From Streptomyces antibioticus (GTDB lineage: Bacteria > Actinomycetota > Actinomycetes > Streptomycetales > Streptomycetaceae): a DNA stretch of 64,000 nt. Both the position numbers and the translations under genes were made by a program. The notes beneath the pieces were generated by a model. That model ran no database searches and was not told the DNA's origin. It saw nothing but the letters and a program-made list of their open reading frames with translations. The stretch is taken from NCBI RefSeq assembly GCF_001514065.1, contig NZ_KQ948424.1, positions 310,001 through 374,000 on the forward strand, in the 5' to 3' direction. Shown one piece after another: positions 1 to 8,936 of this stretch; positions within the stretch are counted from its first letter, which is position 1; each line of letters opens with the position of its first letter.

Positions 1-9
1 GAGCCAGCT

Positions 10-861
10 ATGCGTCTGCCGCAACCACCACCCCCGGAACGCTCCGCCGAACTGCGCCGGCGGTTCGCCGAAGAGGCCCGCTCCGAGCGGCCCGACCTGT
101 CCGCGCTGTGTCTGCTGCTGGGCGCGGAGGCGGACGGCGGCCTCGACGAGGCGGGCATCGACGCGGCCCAGATCGAACTGGACGACCTCGCCGGACGGCT
201 GCCGTTCCGGCCGGGCGGGCCGCGGTCGTGGGCGGTGGCGCTGCGGGAACTGCTCGGGGAGCGGTGCGGGTTCCGCGGCTTCGCCGCGGACTATCAGCGG
301 CTGGAGTCGTCGTTGCTGCACGCGGTGCTCCGACGGCGGCGGGGGTTGCCGATCCTGCTGTCCGTGGTCTGGATGGAGGTGGCCCGACGGGCCGGGGCGC
401 CGGTGTACGGGGTCGCGCTTCCCGGGCACTTCGTGGTGGGGTTCGGGGCCGCGGAGGAGCAGGTGCTGGCCGATCCGTTCGACGGGGGGCGGGTGCTGGC
501 CGGGGCGGACGCGGAGTTGTTGGTCGCGGGGGCCACCGGGGCTTCGCTTGATCCGTCCATGTTGGTGCCGGCCGATCCGCTGGATGTCGTGCTGCGGATT
601 CTCAACAACGTGCGGGCCTGGGCGGCGGCTCGGCCGGAGCGGTCGGATGTGGCGCTGTGGGCTGTCGAGTTGTCGTTGCTGTTGCCGTCGCATCCGGCTC
701 GGTTGCGGTACGAGCGGGCGCAGTTGCTGGTGGAGCGGGGGGATTTTCTGGCGGGGGCCTCGGAGTTGGAGGCGTACGCGGAGGTGGTGGGCGCTGTGGA
801 CAAGGGGGCTGCTGAGCGGGTGCGGGGGCAGGCTCGGGCGGCTCGGGCGTTGTTGAACTGA
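10..861 (+). CDS. SirB1-like transglutaminase-fold protein with TPR-like C-terminus
   Basis: The 283-residue product has the SirB1 layout: a helical N-terminus, a central core with RRGLPILLSVVW and LPGHFVVGF (conserved in SirB1 proteins), and a C-terminal helical repeat stretch (SHPARLRYERAQLL) like TPR units. No signal peptide or membrane segment is visible, so it is probably cytoplasmic. In the core the expected transglutaminase cysteine position reads Ser, so peptidase or transglutaminase activity should not be assumed. The ATG lies 10 bases from the window edge and no better upstream start can be judged. It runs convergently towards the response regulator gene. Its biological role is not established; the fold call is fairly safe. 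Confidence 0.8.
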   Translation: MRLPQPPPPERSAELRRRFAEEARSERPDLSALCLLLGAEADGGLDEAGIDAAQIELDDLAGRLPFRPGGPRSWAVALRELLGERCGFRGFAADYQRLESSLLHAVLRRRRGLPILLSVVWMEVARRAGAPVYGVALPGHFVVGFGAAEEQVLADPFDGGRVLAGADAELLVAGATGASLDPSMLVPADPLDVVLRILNNVRAWAAARPERSDVALWAVELSLLLPSHPARLRYERAQLLVERGDFLAGASELEAYAEVVGAVDKGAAERVRGQARAARALLN

Positions 862-970
862 CAGCGCCGTAGGGGCTTGTGATGGTGGGCGAGTGCGGGT
901 TCGTCGTGGCTGGTCGCGCCCACGCGGCGGTAGCCGCAAATCGATACAGCCCCGCGCCCCTAAAAGCAAA
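862..970. repeat. Streptomyces-type dispersed intergenic repeat between convergent genes
   Basis: The whole gap between two convergent stop codons is one element. It is bounded by GTAGGGGCT at about 870 and AGCCCCGCGCCCCTAAAA near 950-967, with GGCTGGTCGCGCCCACGCGG inside. From memory, near copies of this sequence occur in many intergenic positions in Streptomyces genomes. A relative of it is seen at about 53970-54025. Its complementary ends could fold and act as a two-way terminator; that role is inferred. Confidence 0.6.
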
Positions 971-975
971 AGCCT

Positions 976-1590
976 TTACAGCCAGCCCTTCTCCCTCGCC
1001 AGGCGCGCTGCTTCTGCCCTGTTCCTCACCGCCAGCTTCTGGATCGCCGTCGACAGATAGTTGCGGACCGTGCCCTGCGACAAGTGCAGCTTCGCTGCCA
1101 ACTCCGCGTTCGTGGAGCCGTCCTCCGCCGCCCGCAGGACCTCGCGCTCACGGTCCGTCAGGGGGTTCGCGCCCTCCGCCAGTGCCGCTGCCGCCAAGGT
1201 CGGGTCGATGACCCGCTCCCCCGCCAGTACCTTGCGTACCGCCTCCGCCAGTTGGGCGGCCGGGGCGTCCTTGACCAGGAACGCGTCGGCGCCGGCCTCC
1301 ATGGCGGTGCGGAGGTAGCCGGGGCGGCCGAAGGTGGTCAGGACGACCAGCTTCACGTCCGGCAGGGCCTTGTGGACCTGGGCCGCCGCCTCGATGCCGG
1401 TCATGCCGGGCATCTCGATGTCCAGGAGGGCCACGTCGACGCCGTGGGCCCGCGCCGCGGCCAACACCTCGTCGCCCCGTGCCACTTGGGCGACGACCTC
1501 GATGTCGTCCTCCAGGCCCAGGAGGGCGGCGAGGGCCTCGCGGACCATCGACTGGTCCTCGGCGAGGAGGACCTTGATCGTGTGGCTCAT
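976..1590 (-). CDS. NarL/DesR-type response regulator
   Basis: A 204-residue two-component response regulator. The receiver domain (about 1-120) has the acidic pair EDQ near the N-terminus, the phospho-acceptor Asp in ALLDIEMPG, a switch Thr in LTTFG and the conserved Lys in LVKDA. The C-terminal LuxR-type helix-turn-helix (about 140-200) has LTDREREVLRAAEDGSTNAELAAKL split over its scaffold and recognition helices. The ATG overlaps the stop of the histidine kinase gene by 4 bases (ATGA), so the pair is translationally coupled. As the last gene of the ABC/kinase operon it probably controls that operon in response to membrane or envelope stress, as DesR/LiaR-like regulators do. Confidence 0.9.
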   Translation of the reverse strand: MSHTIKVLLAEDQSMVREALAALLGLEDDIEVVAQVARGDEVLAAARAHGVDVALLDIEMPGMTGIEAAAQVHKALPDVKLVVLTTFGRPGYLRTAMEAGADAFLVKDAPAAQLAEAVRKVLAGERVIDPTLAAAALAEGANPLTDREREVLRAAEDGSTNAELAAKLHLSQGTVRNYLSTAIQKLAVRNRAEAARLAREKGWL

Positions 1591-2786
1591 GCGCCGGATC
1601 CTACGGGCGCCGCCGCGCCGGCGGGCACGCGGGCGAGCAGCCGGAAGCCCTGCTTGGTGCGACCCGCCTCCAGGGTGCCGCCCGCCTTCCCCAGGCGCTC
1701 GGTCAGGCCGGTGAGGCCGTTGCCCGGGCCCTTGCCGGAGCCGCCCGAGCCGTTGTCCTCGACGGCGAGTTCCAGGACCGGGCCGTCGAGGGTCTGGCGG
1801 TGCAGGACCTCGACCGTGCAGCGGGTCGCGCCGCTGTGCCGTACGACGTTGGTGACCGCCTCGCGCAGGGCCCAGGCAAGGGCGCTCTCGCTCTCCTCGG
1901 GCACGCCCGCGAGGTCGGGTTCGGCGGGTACGTCGGCGATGACCGCGGCGGCCGTCAACGCGACCTGGGCGCCCGCGAGTTCCTCGGACAGCCGGGGCCT
2001 GCGGTAGCCGGAGACCGCCTCGCGGACGTCCACCAGGGCCTGGCGGCTGACCTGTTCGATGTCGGCGACCTGCTGAGCCGCCTTGTCGGGGTGGTCCGGG
2101 AGCATGCGGCCGGCCAGTTCGCTCTTCAGCGTGATCAGGGAGAGGGAGTGACCGAGGAGGTCGTGCAGGTCGCGGGCGAGCCGCAGGCGCTCCTCGTTGG
2201 CGGCGAGCTGGGCGACGGTGGCGCGGGCCTTGCGCAACTCGACGGTGGTGGCGACGAGTTGCCGGACGCCGGACATGGAGTAGCCGACCAGGAGCACCAC
2301 CAGGAACAGTCCCCAGGCGTCGTCCAGGTCGTGGGCGTGCCAGCCCGCCAGCATCATCGCGGCGGTGGTGAGCGGGATCGCCCAGTAGGCGATCCGCAAC
2401 GGGAGGGCCACCCCGCAGGTGACCGAGACGTACACGAACAGGCCGAGCCATTCGCTGCCGAAGCAGAAGGCCAGGGAGAGTCCGAGCGCCCAGAGAGTGG
2501 CGACGAGGACGTGGATGATCCCGCCGCGGAACGGCCGGCCCATGGTGCGGAAGACCAGGGCCAGATAGATCCCGACGAAGGCCACGAGCCCCGTCCAGCC
2601 CGCCGCCGTGGCCGCGGTGGTGTGGTCACCGGAGTTCAGGTCCCGCACCGGGGAGGCGAGAAAGACCAGCCAGGGCAGGACCCACACCAGCTTCCGGATC
2701 GCCTCGCTCCGGTTGCGGGGCGGCCGGCCCATCCGGAGCAGCCGTTCCGTCCGCGCTTCCTCTTCGGGCCTCAGATCGTCCGTCAT
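1587..2786 (-). CDS. DesK-type sensor histidine kinase
   Basis: A 399-residue membrane histidine kinase of the HisKA_3 family. About five or six hydrophobic segments span residues 25-160 with almost no extracytoplasmic loop, so it probably senses the membrane itself. The phospho-acceptor His is in LARDLHDLLGHSLSL, followed by a HATPase domain with EAVTNVVRHSGA (N box) and DNGSGGSGKGPGNGL (G boxes). The ATG at 2786 is preferred. A GTG at 2795 that overlaps the permease stop (GTGA) is an alternative and would add three residues. It is co-transcribed with an ABC-2 transporter and its response regulator, a module seen in many Gram-positive bacteria. Confidence 0.88.
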   Translation of the reverse strand: MTDDLRPEEEARTERLLRMGRPPRNRSEAIRKLVWVLPWLVFLASPVRDLNSGDHTTAATAAGWTGLVAFVGIYLALVFRTMGRPFRGGIIHVLVATLWALGLSLAFCFGSEWLGLFVYVSVTCGVALPLRIAYWAIPLTTAAMMLAGWHAHDLDDAWGLFLVVLLVGYSMSGVRQLVATTVELRKARATVAQLAANEERLRLARDLHDLLGHSLSLITLKSELAGRMLPDHPDKAAQQVADIEQVSRQALVDVREAVSGYRRPRLSEELAGAQVALTAAAVIADVPAEPDLAGVPEESESALAWALREAVTNVVRHSGATRCTVEVLHRQTLDGPVLELAVEDNGSGGSGKGPGNGLTGLTERLGKAGGTLEAGRTKQGFRLLARVPAGAAAPVGSGA

Positions 2787-2791
2787 CCCAC

Positions 2792-3532
2792 TCACGCCTT
2801 CAGCGTGTCCTTCCGGTACAGCCAGGCCGCGCCGCCGGTGAACAGGGCGAAGAAGACGGCGAGGACGGCGATGTCCTTGGCATGCGGGGCCTGGCTCTGC
2901 TCGATCGCCTGCCCGAGGGCAGCGTACGCGTGCGTGGGCACCCACTTGGCGATGTCCTGGAGCCAGGTCGGGAAGGTCGTCGTCGGCATCCACAGGCCGC
3001 CGAGGATGGACAGCCCGAAGTAGGTGATCATCGTGATCGGCCGGACCGCGTCCCCGCTCGCCAGGTACCCGATGGCCACGCCGAGCGCGGCGAAGACGAG
3101 GCTGCCGGCCCAGATCGCGCCGGTGAGCGCGAGCCACTGCCAGGCGTCCAGCCGTACGTCCTTCACGGCCGCGGCGACGACGAAGACGACGACTATGGAG
3201 GGCAGGCTGACCACGGCCGCGCTCGCGGTCTTCGCGAGGACGTAGCCGCGGCCGGGCAGGGTCGTCAGCCGCAGTTGCCGTACCCAGCCGCTCTCCCGCT
3301 CCTTGGCGATGCGCTCGCTGTTGCCCATCAGGACGGCCGTCAGGGCGCCGAAGGAGGCCATGGAGACCATCATGTAGGTCGGCAGGGTCAGGCCCGTGCC
3401 GTCGACCTTGTCCGTGCCGTCGGCGCTGCCCGCGATGAGCAGGAAGAGCAGGGACGGGTAGAGGACCGAGAAGAACAGGAACTTGCGGTTGCGCAGGGCG
3501 CGGTTGAGTTCCAGCTTGATCAGACTGTTCAT
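2792..3532 (-). CDS. ABC-2 type transporter permease
   Basis: A 246-residue polytopic membrane protein with six hydrophobic segments and the N-terminus typical of ABC-2 permeases (MNSLIKLELNRALRNRKFLF). It would form the membrane channel for the ATPase encoded immediately upstream. The start ATG overlaps the ATPase stop by 4 bases, so the two are translated together. Family members export drugs, lipids or lantibiotic-like compounds; nothing here fixes the substrate. Pairing with a DesK/DesR-like system suggests induction by its own substrate or by membrane stress. Confidence 0.88.
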   Translation of the reverse strand: MNSLIKLELNRALRNRKFLFFSVLYPSLLFLLIAGSADGTDKVDGTGLTLPTYMMVSMASFGALTAVLMGNSERIAKERESGWVRQLRLTTLPGRGYVLAKTASAAVVSLPSIVVVFVVAAAVKDVRLDAWQWLALTGAIWAGSLVFAALGVAIGYLASGDAVRPITMITYFGLSILGGLWMPTTTFPTWLQDIAKWVPTHAYAALGQAIEQSQAPHAKDIAVLAVFFALFTGGAAWLYRKDTLKA

Positions 3533-4434
3533 GAGGTACGGGCCTCCTCGGCCTCGGTGATGGCGACGAAGGCCTGCTCCAGACCCAGCCCGGCGACCTC
3601 CAGGTTGCGGGGGTAGAGGCCGAGGCCGTAGAGGGCGTGGACGGTGGCGTCAGCGTCGGAGGACTGGATGCGGACGGTGGAGCCGGAGACGCTGAGGTGG
3701 GCGAGGAAGGGGAGCTCCCGGAGGGCATCCGGGTCGATCGGGCCTTCCAGGTCGAAGGAGATCCGCCGGGCCCCCGCCTTCGCCTTGATCTCGGCGGCCG
3801 TGCCGTCGGCGAGCAGCCGGCCGCGGTGCAGCACGAGCACGCGGTCGGCGACGGCGTCGGCCTCTTCGAGGTAGTGGGTGGCGAAGAGGACCGTCCGTCC
3901 CTGGTCGGCCTGTTCGCGCATGGTGGCCCAGAAGGCCTGGCGGGTGGTGACGTCCATGCCGGTGGTCGGCTCGTCCAGGACGATCAGGTCGCTGTCGCCC
4001 GCGGTGGCGAGCGCGAAGCGGACGCGCTGGGCCTGGCCGCCGGAGAGCTTGTTGACCTTGCGGTCGGCGATCTGGGTGATGCCGGCCCGGGCGAGGACGT
4101 CGTTCGCCTTGTACGGCTTCGGATGCAGGTCGCAGGCGAGCCCGACGATCTCGGCGACGGTCACCTCGTCCATCAGCCCGCCGCTCTGCAGCATCGCGCC
4201 GACCCGCCCGGCGACGATCGCCTCACGCGGGCTGGTGCCGAAGAGCCGGACGCTGCCGCTGTCCGGCTGCTTGAGCCCGAGCAGCAGGTCGAGCGTGGTG
4301 GACTTGCCGGCCCCGTTGGGGCCCAGCAGGGCCACGGTCTGTCCGGGGTGGAGGCTCAGTGTCAGGCCGTCGACGGCCCGGACCTCGCCGTACGCCTTGC
4401 TCACCTGGTCGAATGCGACCGCTGTCGTCGTCAT
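3529..4434 (-). CDS. ABC transporter ATP-binding protein (ABC-2 partner)
   Basis: A 301-residue ATPase of the drug/antibiotic exporter (CcmA/DrrA-like) group. Walker A is GPNGAGKST (about residue 40), the Q loop follows, the signature is LSGGQAQRVRFA, Walker B is LIVLDEPTTGMD and the H-loop His is in FATHYLEEAD. The C-terminal 80 residues form the accessory domain common to this group. It is the first gene of a four-gene leftward operon with permease, kinase and regulator. A palindrome lies 60 bases upstream of its ATG. The exported substrate cannot be predicted. Confidence 0.9.
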   Translation of the reverse strand: MTTTAVAFDQVSKAYGEVRAVDGLTLSLHPGQTVALLGPNGAGKSTTLDLLLGLKQPDSGSVRLFGTSPREAIVAGRVGAMLQSGGLMDEVTVAEIVGLACDLHPKPYKANDVLARAGITQIADRKVNKLSGGQAQRVRFALATAGDSDLIVLDEPTTGMDVTTRQAFWATMREQADQGRTVLFATHYLEEADAVADRVLVLHRGRLLADGTAAEIKAKAGARRISFDLEGPIDPDALRELPFLAHLSVSGSTVRIQSSDADATVHALYGLGLYPRNLEVAGLGLEQAFVAITEAEEARTS

Positions 4435-4494
4435 GTGATCCAGAGTGGCCTTCGGGGGCCCTCGGACGGCAGTGTCGGTGATCCTGAGTGCCGG

Positions 4495-4508
4495 ATGACA
4501 GATGTCAT
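4495..4508. promoter_or_regulatory. Palindromic candidate operator of the ABC/two-component operon
   Basis: ATGACAGATGTCAT is an inverted repeat (ATGAC, 4-base spacer, GTCAT) about 60 bases upstream of the first gene of the operon. LuxR-family response regulators bind symmetrical sites of this size, and the operon encodes such a regulator, so autoregulation is plausible. This is inferred from position and symmetry only. Confidence 0.45.
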
Positions 4509-4515
4509 ACGACGA

Positions 4516-4549
4516 ACAGGGGCCCCCGGCGTGTGCCGGGGGCCCCTGT
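4516..4549 (-). terminator. Strong hairpin terminator
   Basis: A perfect 15-base-pair stem (ACAGGGGCCCCCGGC and its complement) with a GTGT loop lies just after the stop codon of the leftward 842-residue protein gene and before the ABC operon promoter. There is no long U run, which is common for Streptomyces terminators. Confidence 0.75.
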
Positions 4550-4564
4550 GGCCGAACGGTCGGG

Positions 4565-7093
4565 CTAGCTCGGGTCGGTGTCGATGGTGACGATGCGCTC
4601 GGCCGGCGTCTTGCCGCGCAGGGCCTTGCGGAGGGCCGAGGCGACGTCCTCGGGCAGGACGTCCCGCTTGCCGCTCGCGCCGTTGATCTGCACGCCGACG
4701 AAGGTGGTGCCGTACGCCGCCTTGAGCGCCTTGAGGTCGTAGTAGTCGACGAGCTTGCCGTCGACCGCCTTGAAGCTCAGGATGTCCGGCAACGACCGCT
4801 GACCGAACTTGATGAAGTGCGCCGCGTCGGTCTGCACCTGGACGGTCTGGGCCATCGCGGGCTCCGCGAGCGACTTCATCATCGCGTCGACCTCGGCGTT
4901 CGAGATCGTCGGCTGCTTGGTCGTGGTCGGGAGCGGGACCGCGCCCGCCGAGCCGTTCTCCACCTGGGTGCGATACGCCTGCTCGACCGCCGCCATGGAC
5001 TTGGCGACGTCGATGCCCTTGCCGGGCTTGCCGTAGACGGCGACGGCCTTGCCGTTCTTGAACTTGATCGTGCCGTCGGTCGCCGAACCGGAGCTGCCGG
5101 AGGCGTCCTCCAGGGCGGCGGTCAGCTTCTCCTCGTCGACCGGCATCTCCGGCTCGATCACCCGCCGGCCGCCGAAGAGCGAGCCGATCACCGAGACCGG
5201 GTTGTAGTCGCTGGTCGCGGCCTTGCTGACGGTGGCCTGCATGTCGAACTGGAGGCCGGCCTGGTCGGGCTGGAGCTGGACCGTCCTGCCGTCCACCGAG
5301 AGCTTGAGCGGCTGGTTCACCTTCTTGTCGAAGGCCGCGTCGAGCTTCTTGACCGCGTCGTCGCGGGTGCCGCCGCCGATGTCGACGCCGAGGACCGTGG
5401 TGCCCTTGGGGACGTCGGAGTGGTTCATCAGCAGGCCCACGCCGTACGCGCCGCCGGCGATGACGACCACGCCCACGGCGAGCAGGGTCAGCTTGCTGCG
5501 GCCCTTCTTCTTCGCCTTCTTCTTCGAGGACGAGGACGCCGGCACGTTCTGCGCGACCGGCTCGGGCAGCTTCGGCGGGGTGTGCGGCAGCGGTCCGTCG
5601 GTGGCGGCGCCCGGCCCGAACGGGGAGTTCTGGGCGGTGGGCGGCACGACCGGGATACCGCTGGTGACGGTGTGCCCGGAGACGTTGTCCGGAGGGGTGC
5701 CGTAACCGGGGGCGCCCGGGTCGGGGGCCGGCTTCTGCGGGGTGAGGATCGCGGTGTCGTCACTCAGGCCGCCACCGGGGCCGCGGCCGGGGGCCGCCTG
5801 CGGGCCGCCGTGGGGGGCGACGCCGGGACCGCCGGGGCCGACACCGGTTCCGGGGGGCGCGCCGACGCCGGGGCCGGCGAGGCCGGCGGAGGCGTTGGAC
5901 ATACCGGGGCCGCCCGGACCGCCGGGACCGCCCGGGCGGCGGTGACCGCCGGGGCCTGCCGGACCGCCAGGAGCACCGGGACCACCCGCGCCGCCGGGGC
6001 CGCCGAGCGCACCCGGTCCACCCATGCCGGTCGGGCCGCCCTGCGGGCCGCCGACCGGCGGTACGACCGGGCCGTCGCCGGTGACCGGGCCACCGGTCGG
6101 GCCCGTGGGGCCCTGCGGGCCGCCGTAGCCGCCCGTTCCGCCGAAGTCGTTGGGCCCGTTGAAGTCGTTCTCGGGCGGGAAGCGGTGCGAGCCGGTGGAG
6201 CTGTTGAAGTCGTCGGGGTGGCCGGGGAGGCCGCCCTGGGCGCCGTAACCGTTCTGGGCACCCTGGCCGTTCTGACCGTTCTGGCCGTTCTGCGCGCCGC
6301 CGTTGTCCGAGAAGTACGGCAGGTCGTCGCGCCGCGGCTCGCCGCCGGGGCGTGAGCCGCCGCCCAGCGGGCCCGCCGCCAGTGCCTCGGTCACGTCGAA
6401 GGAGCCCGTACCGCCGCCGTGGCCGGGCGCGACGGGTCCGCCGGTCGCGCCGGGCAGGCCCGCGCCGTTGGTGGAGCCGGAACGGGAGCCTCCGGGCACG
6501 CTCATGGAGCCGACCACGCCACCGGGACGCCCGGCACCGGGCCGCGCGCCGGCGGAAGCACCGCCGGGAGCGCCGCCGGAACTGCCGGCGGCCGGAGCAC
6601 CCGGCGCGGCACCGGAACCGTTCGGCGCGGGCGCCGAACCTCCGGGCAGACCGCCCCCGTTGGTGCCGCCGCCGCCCTGACCGCCCTTGGCGGGGCCGGA
6701 CTTGCGCGGGGCGAACCAGTCGCTGGTCTTCTCCTCGGCGGACGGAGCCGGCTCGGCGGGAGCCTCGGCCATGCCGTTGCCGGCCGCGCCGTTGGGCGCG
6801 GGCGCGCTCGGCGCCGGGGTCTCGGCGGTGGTGTCACCCGCGGCGCCCTCGGCGTCCGCGACCGGCGTCCGTACGACGACCGGCGGGATCGGCCGCGATC
6901 CGGGGATGTTGATCCGGATCCGGGTCGTCAGCGTGGTCTCGGTCTTGCGCTCCTCGGACTGCGTGCCCGAACGGCCCGTGTCCGTACCGTCGTCGGAAGC
7001 CATGGGTGTCCCGTAGGGCGGCGTGCCCGAAGGGTAGGCGGCTCCGCCGTGCCCGTTGGGCCCGGAGGACGGAGTGTCAGTTTCACGACTCAA
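4565..7093 (-). CDS. Large Gly/Pro/Asn-rich membrane protein with peptidoglycan-binding-like domain
   Basis: An 842-residue protein in three parts. Residues 1 to about 500 are low-complexity and disordered, very rich in Gly, Pro, Ala and Asn, with short tandem units such as NGQNGQNGQG. One membrane segment follows a basic stretch (KKKAKKKGRSK) near residue 535. The extracytoplasmic C-terminal 270 residues (VLGVDIGGGTRDDAVKKLDAA, then GLQFDMQATV) resemble the PG_binding_4 domain found before VanW or L,D-transpeptidase domains. No VanW or YkuD catalytic domain follows, so an enzymatic role is unlikely. A type II topology with a long cytoplasmic disordered tail is inferred, and a cell-wall role is a guess. 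Confidence 0.72.
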   Translation of the reverse strand: MSRETDTPSSGPNGHGGAAYPSGTPPYGTPMASDDGTDTGRSGTQSEERKTETTLTTRIRINIPGSRPIPPVVVRTPVADAEGAAGDTTAETPAPSAPAPNGAAGNGMAEAPAEPAPSAEEKTSDWFAPRKSGPAKGGQGGGGTNGGGLPGGSAPAPNGSGAAPGAPAAGSSGGAPGGASAGARPGAGRPGGVVGSMSVPGGSRSGSTNGAGLPGATGGPVAPGHGGGTGSFDVTEALAAGPLGGGSRPGGEPRRDDLPYFSDNGGAQNGQNGQNGQGAQNGYGAQGGLPGHPDDFNSSTGSHRFPPENDFNGPNDFGGTGGYGGPQGPTGPTGGPVTGDGPVVPPVGGPQGGPTGMGGPGALGGPGGAGGPGAPGGPAGPGGHRRPGGPGGPGGPGMSNASAGLAGPGVGAPPGTGVGPGGPGVAPHGGPQAAPGRGPGGGLSDDTAILTPQKPAPDPGAPGYGTPPDNVSGHTVTSGIPVVPPTAQNSPFGPGAATDGPLPHTPPKLPEPVAQNVPASSSSKKKAKKKGRSKLTLLAVGVVVIAGGAYGVGLLMNHSDVPKGTTVLGVDIGGGTRDDAVKKLDAAFDKKVNQPLKLSVDGRTVQLQPDQAGLQFDMQATVSKAATSDYNPVSVIGSLFGGRRVIEPEMPVDEEKLTAALEDASGSSGSATDGTIKFKNGKAVAVYGKPGKGIDVAKSMAAVEQAYRTQVENGSAGAVPLPTTTKQPTISNAEVDAMMKSLAEPAMAQTVQVQTDAAHFIKFGQRSLPDILSFKAVDGKLVDYYDLKALKAAYGTTFVGVQINGASGKRDVLPEDVASALRKALRGKTPAERIVTIDTDPS

Positions 7094-7253
7094 GGCAGGT
7101 TCTCCCGGTTGGCTCCACCGCCCGTGTCGACCTCAACTGCGCGGGCGGCTCGGCGGCGCGCACCACCATACTGGCCACTTCTGGCGCGTATCCCACGACC
7201 GCCGGGGAAACCCACACCGGACTCGCACGTCCCAGTCGAGGCGAAGTGGTACG

Positions 7254-7664
7254 TCACTTGCCAAGTCGGACGGCGTCGCCGTCCGGTTGCCGCCCGGCGC
7301 CGAGCATGGCGCAGATCACAGCCGTAGCCATGCCGCCAAGCAGGAAGAGGTACGAGCCGGCGCCCGCGCCGAAGAGGAAGTCGCCCTCGGGACGGCTCGC
7401 GGTGAGCAGGATGACGGCGAGCATCCAGCCGGCGGCCGGTGCGACGGCCCCGCCCCGGCCGCCGACGGCGCGCGCACCGCCGAGGCAGAGCCCGGCCTCG
7501 CCCGCGAGGGCGAGCAGCAGGCCGCCCGGGAACCAGCCGGACTGCACCAGCGATCCGGCGGCGCCGACGACCGCGCCGAGCACGAAGAGGCCCAGGTAGA
7601 GAAGGACTCGTACGGCGGAGGGGGCCTTGAGGGGCTGGGCGAGCATCGATCCGTGGTCGTTCAT
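7254..7664 (-). CDS. Four-helix membrane protein (DUF6113-like)
   Basis: A 136-residue integral membrane protein with four hydrophobic segments (about 20-40, 45-70, 75-95 and 105-125). Its ATG overlaps the mshB stop by 4 bases, so it is translated with mshB. From memory this conserved Streptomyces family follows mshB in several genomes. Function is unknown; a membrane role linked to mycothiol is only suggested by position. Confidence 0.7.
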   Translation of the reverse strand: MNDHGSMLAQPLKAPSAVRVLLYLGLFVLGAVVGAAGSLVQSGWFPGGLLLALAGEAGLCLGGARAVGGRGGAVAPAAGWMLAVILLTASRPEGDFLFGAGAGSYLFLLGGMATAVICAMLGAGRQPDGDAVRLGK

Positions 7665-8521
7665 GAGATGTCCCCGGTGCCGGCGAAGAGATTGGTCTCC
7701 CGGTTCCCGGGTACCCGGTCCCCACGCACCAACTCGTAGTACTCGGTGGTGAAGAGGGGCTGGGCAAGATCGTTGGAGAGCACGAAGTAGGGTGCGGCGA
7801 CCGTGATCTGGGTGGCGTGCGCGGCCATCGCGGCGGCCTTGGCGGCGGCGTACGCGGTGCCGTCGATCTCGGTCGTGATCCGCTCGTCGTCCACGACACC
7901 CGGGACGTCGTCCAGGACGCCCTCCTTGGTGAAGGGCAGGCCGGGCAGGTCGTCGTGGAGGCGGGCGAAGGCCTGTTCGCCGACCGTGCGCGGGACGCGG
8001 TTCCAGTAGACCTTGGGGATCGTCCAGCCCGCTTCGGCCGCCAGGTCCGCGGCGCGCATGGCGACGCGGTGGGCCTGGATGTGGTCGGGGTGGCCGTAGC
8101 CGCCGTTCTCGTCGTAGGTGACGAGGACGTGCGGACGTACCTCCAGGATCACCCGCACGAGATGCGCGGCGGCCTCGTCGACGTCCGCCTGCCAGAAGCA
8201 GGCGGGGTCGTCGTTGTCGGCGAGGCCCATCATCCCGGAGTCGTGGTAGCGGCCCGCGCCGCCGAGGAGACGGAAGTCCTCGACGCCGAGCGCGCGCATC
8301 GCGGCGGTGAGCTCGCCGAGGCGGTGCTCGCCCAGCGCGGCACCGGAGAGGTGCCGGAGCTCCGGGGGAATGACCTCGCCGTGCTCACCGAGCGTGCAGG
8401 TGACCAGGGTCACCCGGACACCCTCGGCCGCACAGCGGGCCATCGTCGCGCCGTTGTTGATCGACTCGTCGTCCGGGTGCGCGTGCACCAGGAGCAGGCG
8501 CCGGGCGGGTGGTTCCGTCAT
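7661..8521 (-). CDS. mshB: Mycothiol biosynthesis deacetylase MshB
   Basis: A 286-residue zinc deacetylase of the LmbE/PIG-L family. The metal motif AHPDDES is at residues 14-20 and the second metal-binding part is in [11 protein letters not shown]. MshB removes the acetyl group from GlcNAc-inositol to give GlcN-inositol, the second step towards mycothiol, the main low-molecular-weight thiol of actinobacteria. Length and both motifs match MshB. The lone paralogue alternative is Mca, the mycothiol conjugate amidase, which is very similar, but the neighbouring membrane gene and the internal sequence favour MshB. It is probably cytoplasmic and constitutively expressed. Confidence 0.85.
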   Translation of the reverse strand: MTEPPARRLLLVHAHPDDESINNGATMARCAAEGVRVTLVTCTLGEHGEVIPPELRHLSGAALGEHRLGELTAAMRALGVEDFRLLGGAGRYHDSGMMGLADNDDPACFWQADVDEAAAHLVRVILEVRPHVLVTYDENGGYGHPDHIQAHRVAMRAADLAAEAGWTIPKVYWNRVPRTVGEQAFARLHDDLPGLPFTKEGVLDDVPGVVDDERITTEIDGTAYAAAKAAAMAAHATQITVAAPYFVLSNDLAQPLFTTEYYELVRGDRVPGNRETNLFAGTGDIS

Positions 8522-8563
8522 GGGACCACCCTAAAGGCGACCTGGGACCTGCCCCGGGAAGGG

Positions 8564-8758
8564 TCAGAACTTGATGCTGCCGATCATCCCCGCGATGTTC
8601 GTCGTCAGCTCGCTGATCGTCGGCGCCATGGTCGAAGAGGCCAGGTAGAAGCCGAGCAACATGCAGACGATCGCGTGTCCGGCCTTCAGTCCGGACTTCC
8701 TGACCAGCAGGAAGACGATGATCGCCAGCAGCACCACCGCCGAAATCGAGAGTGCCAC
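8564..8758 (-). CDS. 64-residue conserved membrane protein
   Basis: A small protein with two hydrophobic segments (residues 3-20 and 28-48) separated by a short basic turn (VRKSGLKAGH). A good ribosome binding site (GGAGGTG, 8 bases before the ATG) supports the start. Its gene lies 42 bases upstream of mshB on the same strand and is divergent from the S9 peptidase gene. No function can be assigned from the sequence. Confidence 0.7.
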   Translation of the reverse strand: MALSISAVVLLAIIVFLLVRKSGLKAGHAIVCMLLGFYLASSTMAPTISELTTNIAGMIGSIKF

Positions 8759-8846
8759 GGCGGCTCACCTCCAAAGATCCCAGGAGCGCGGGGGGTTCGG
8801 ACCAGGGGGGCAGATAAATCCATACGACAGCCAGCGGGTTCATACC

Positions 8847-8861
8847 CACTATGCGCTAGTG
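8847..8861. promoter_or_regulatory. Inverted repeat in divergent promoter region
   Basis: CACTA-TGCGC-TAGTG is a perfect 5-base inverted repeat in the AT-richer gap between the small membrane protein and S9 peptidase genes. It could be an operator for either direction. There is no further support. Confidence 0.25.
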
Positions 8862-8936
8862 ATCATAACTATCCGTACTCGCGCATCGGTCGGCGCACGG
8901 ACGCACAAGGGGGCGTATGGCCAATATGGTCGGGGC

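Noticed and set aside
10-861. SirB1-like transglutaminase as part of a peptide-modification system
   Set aside because: It is over 30 kb from the peptide locus and is a widespread housekeeping-type family.
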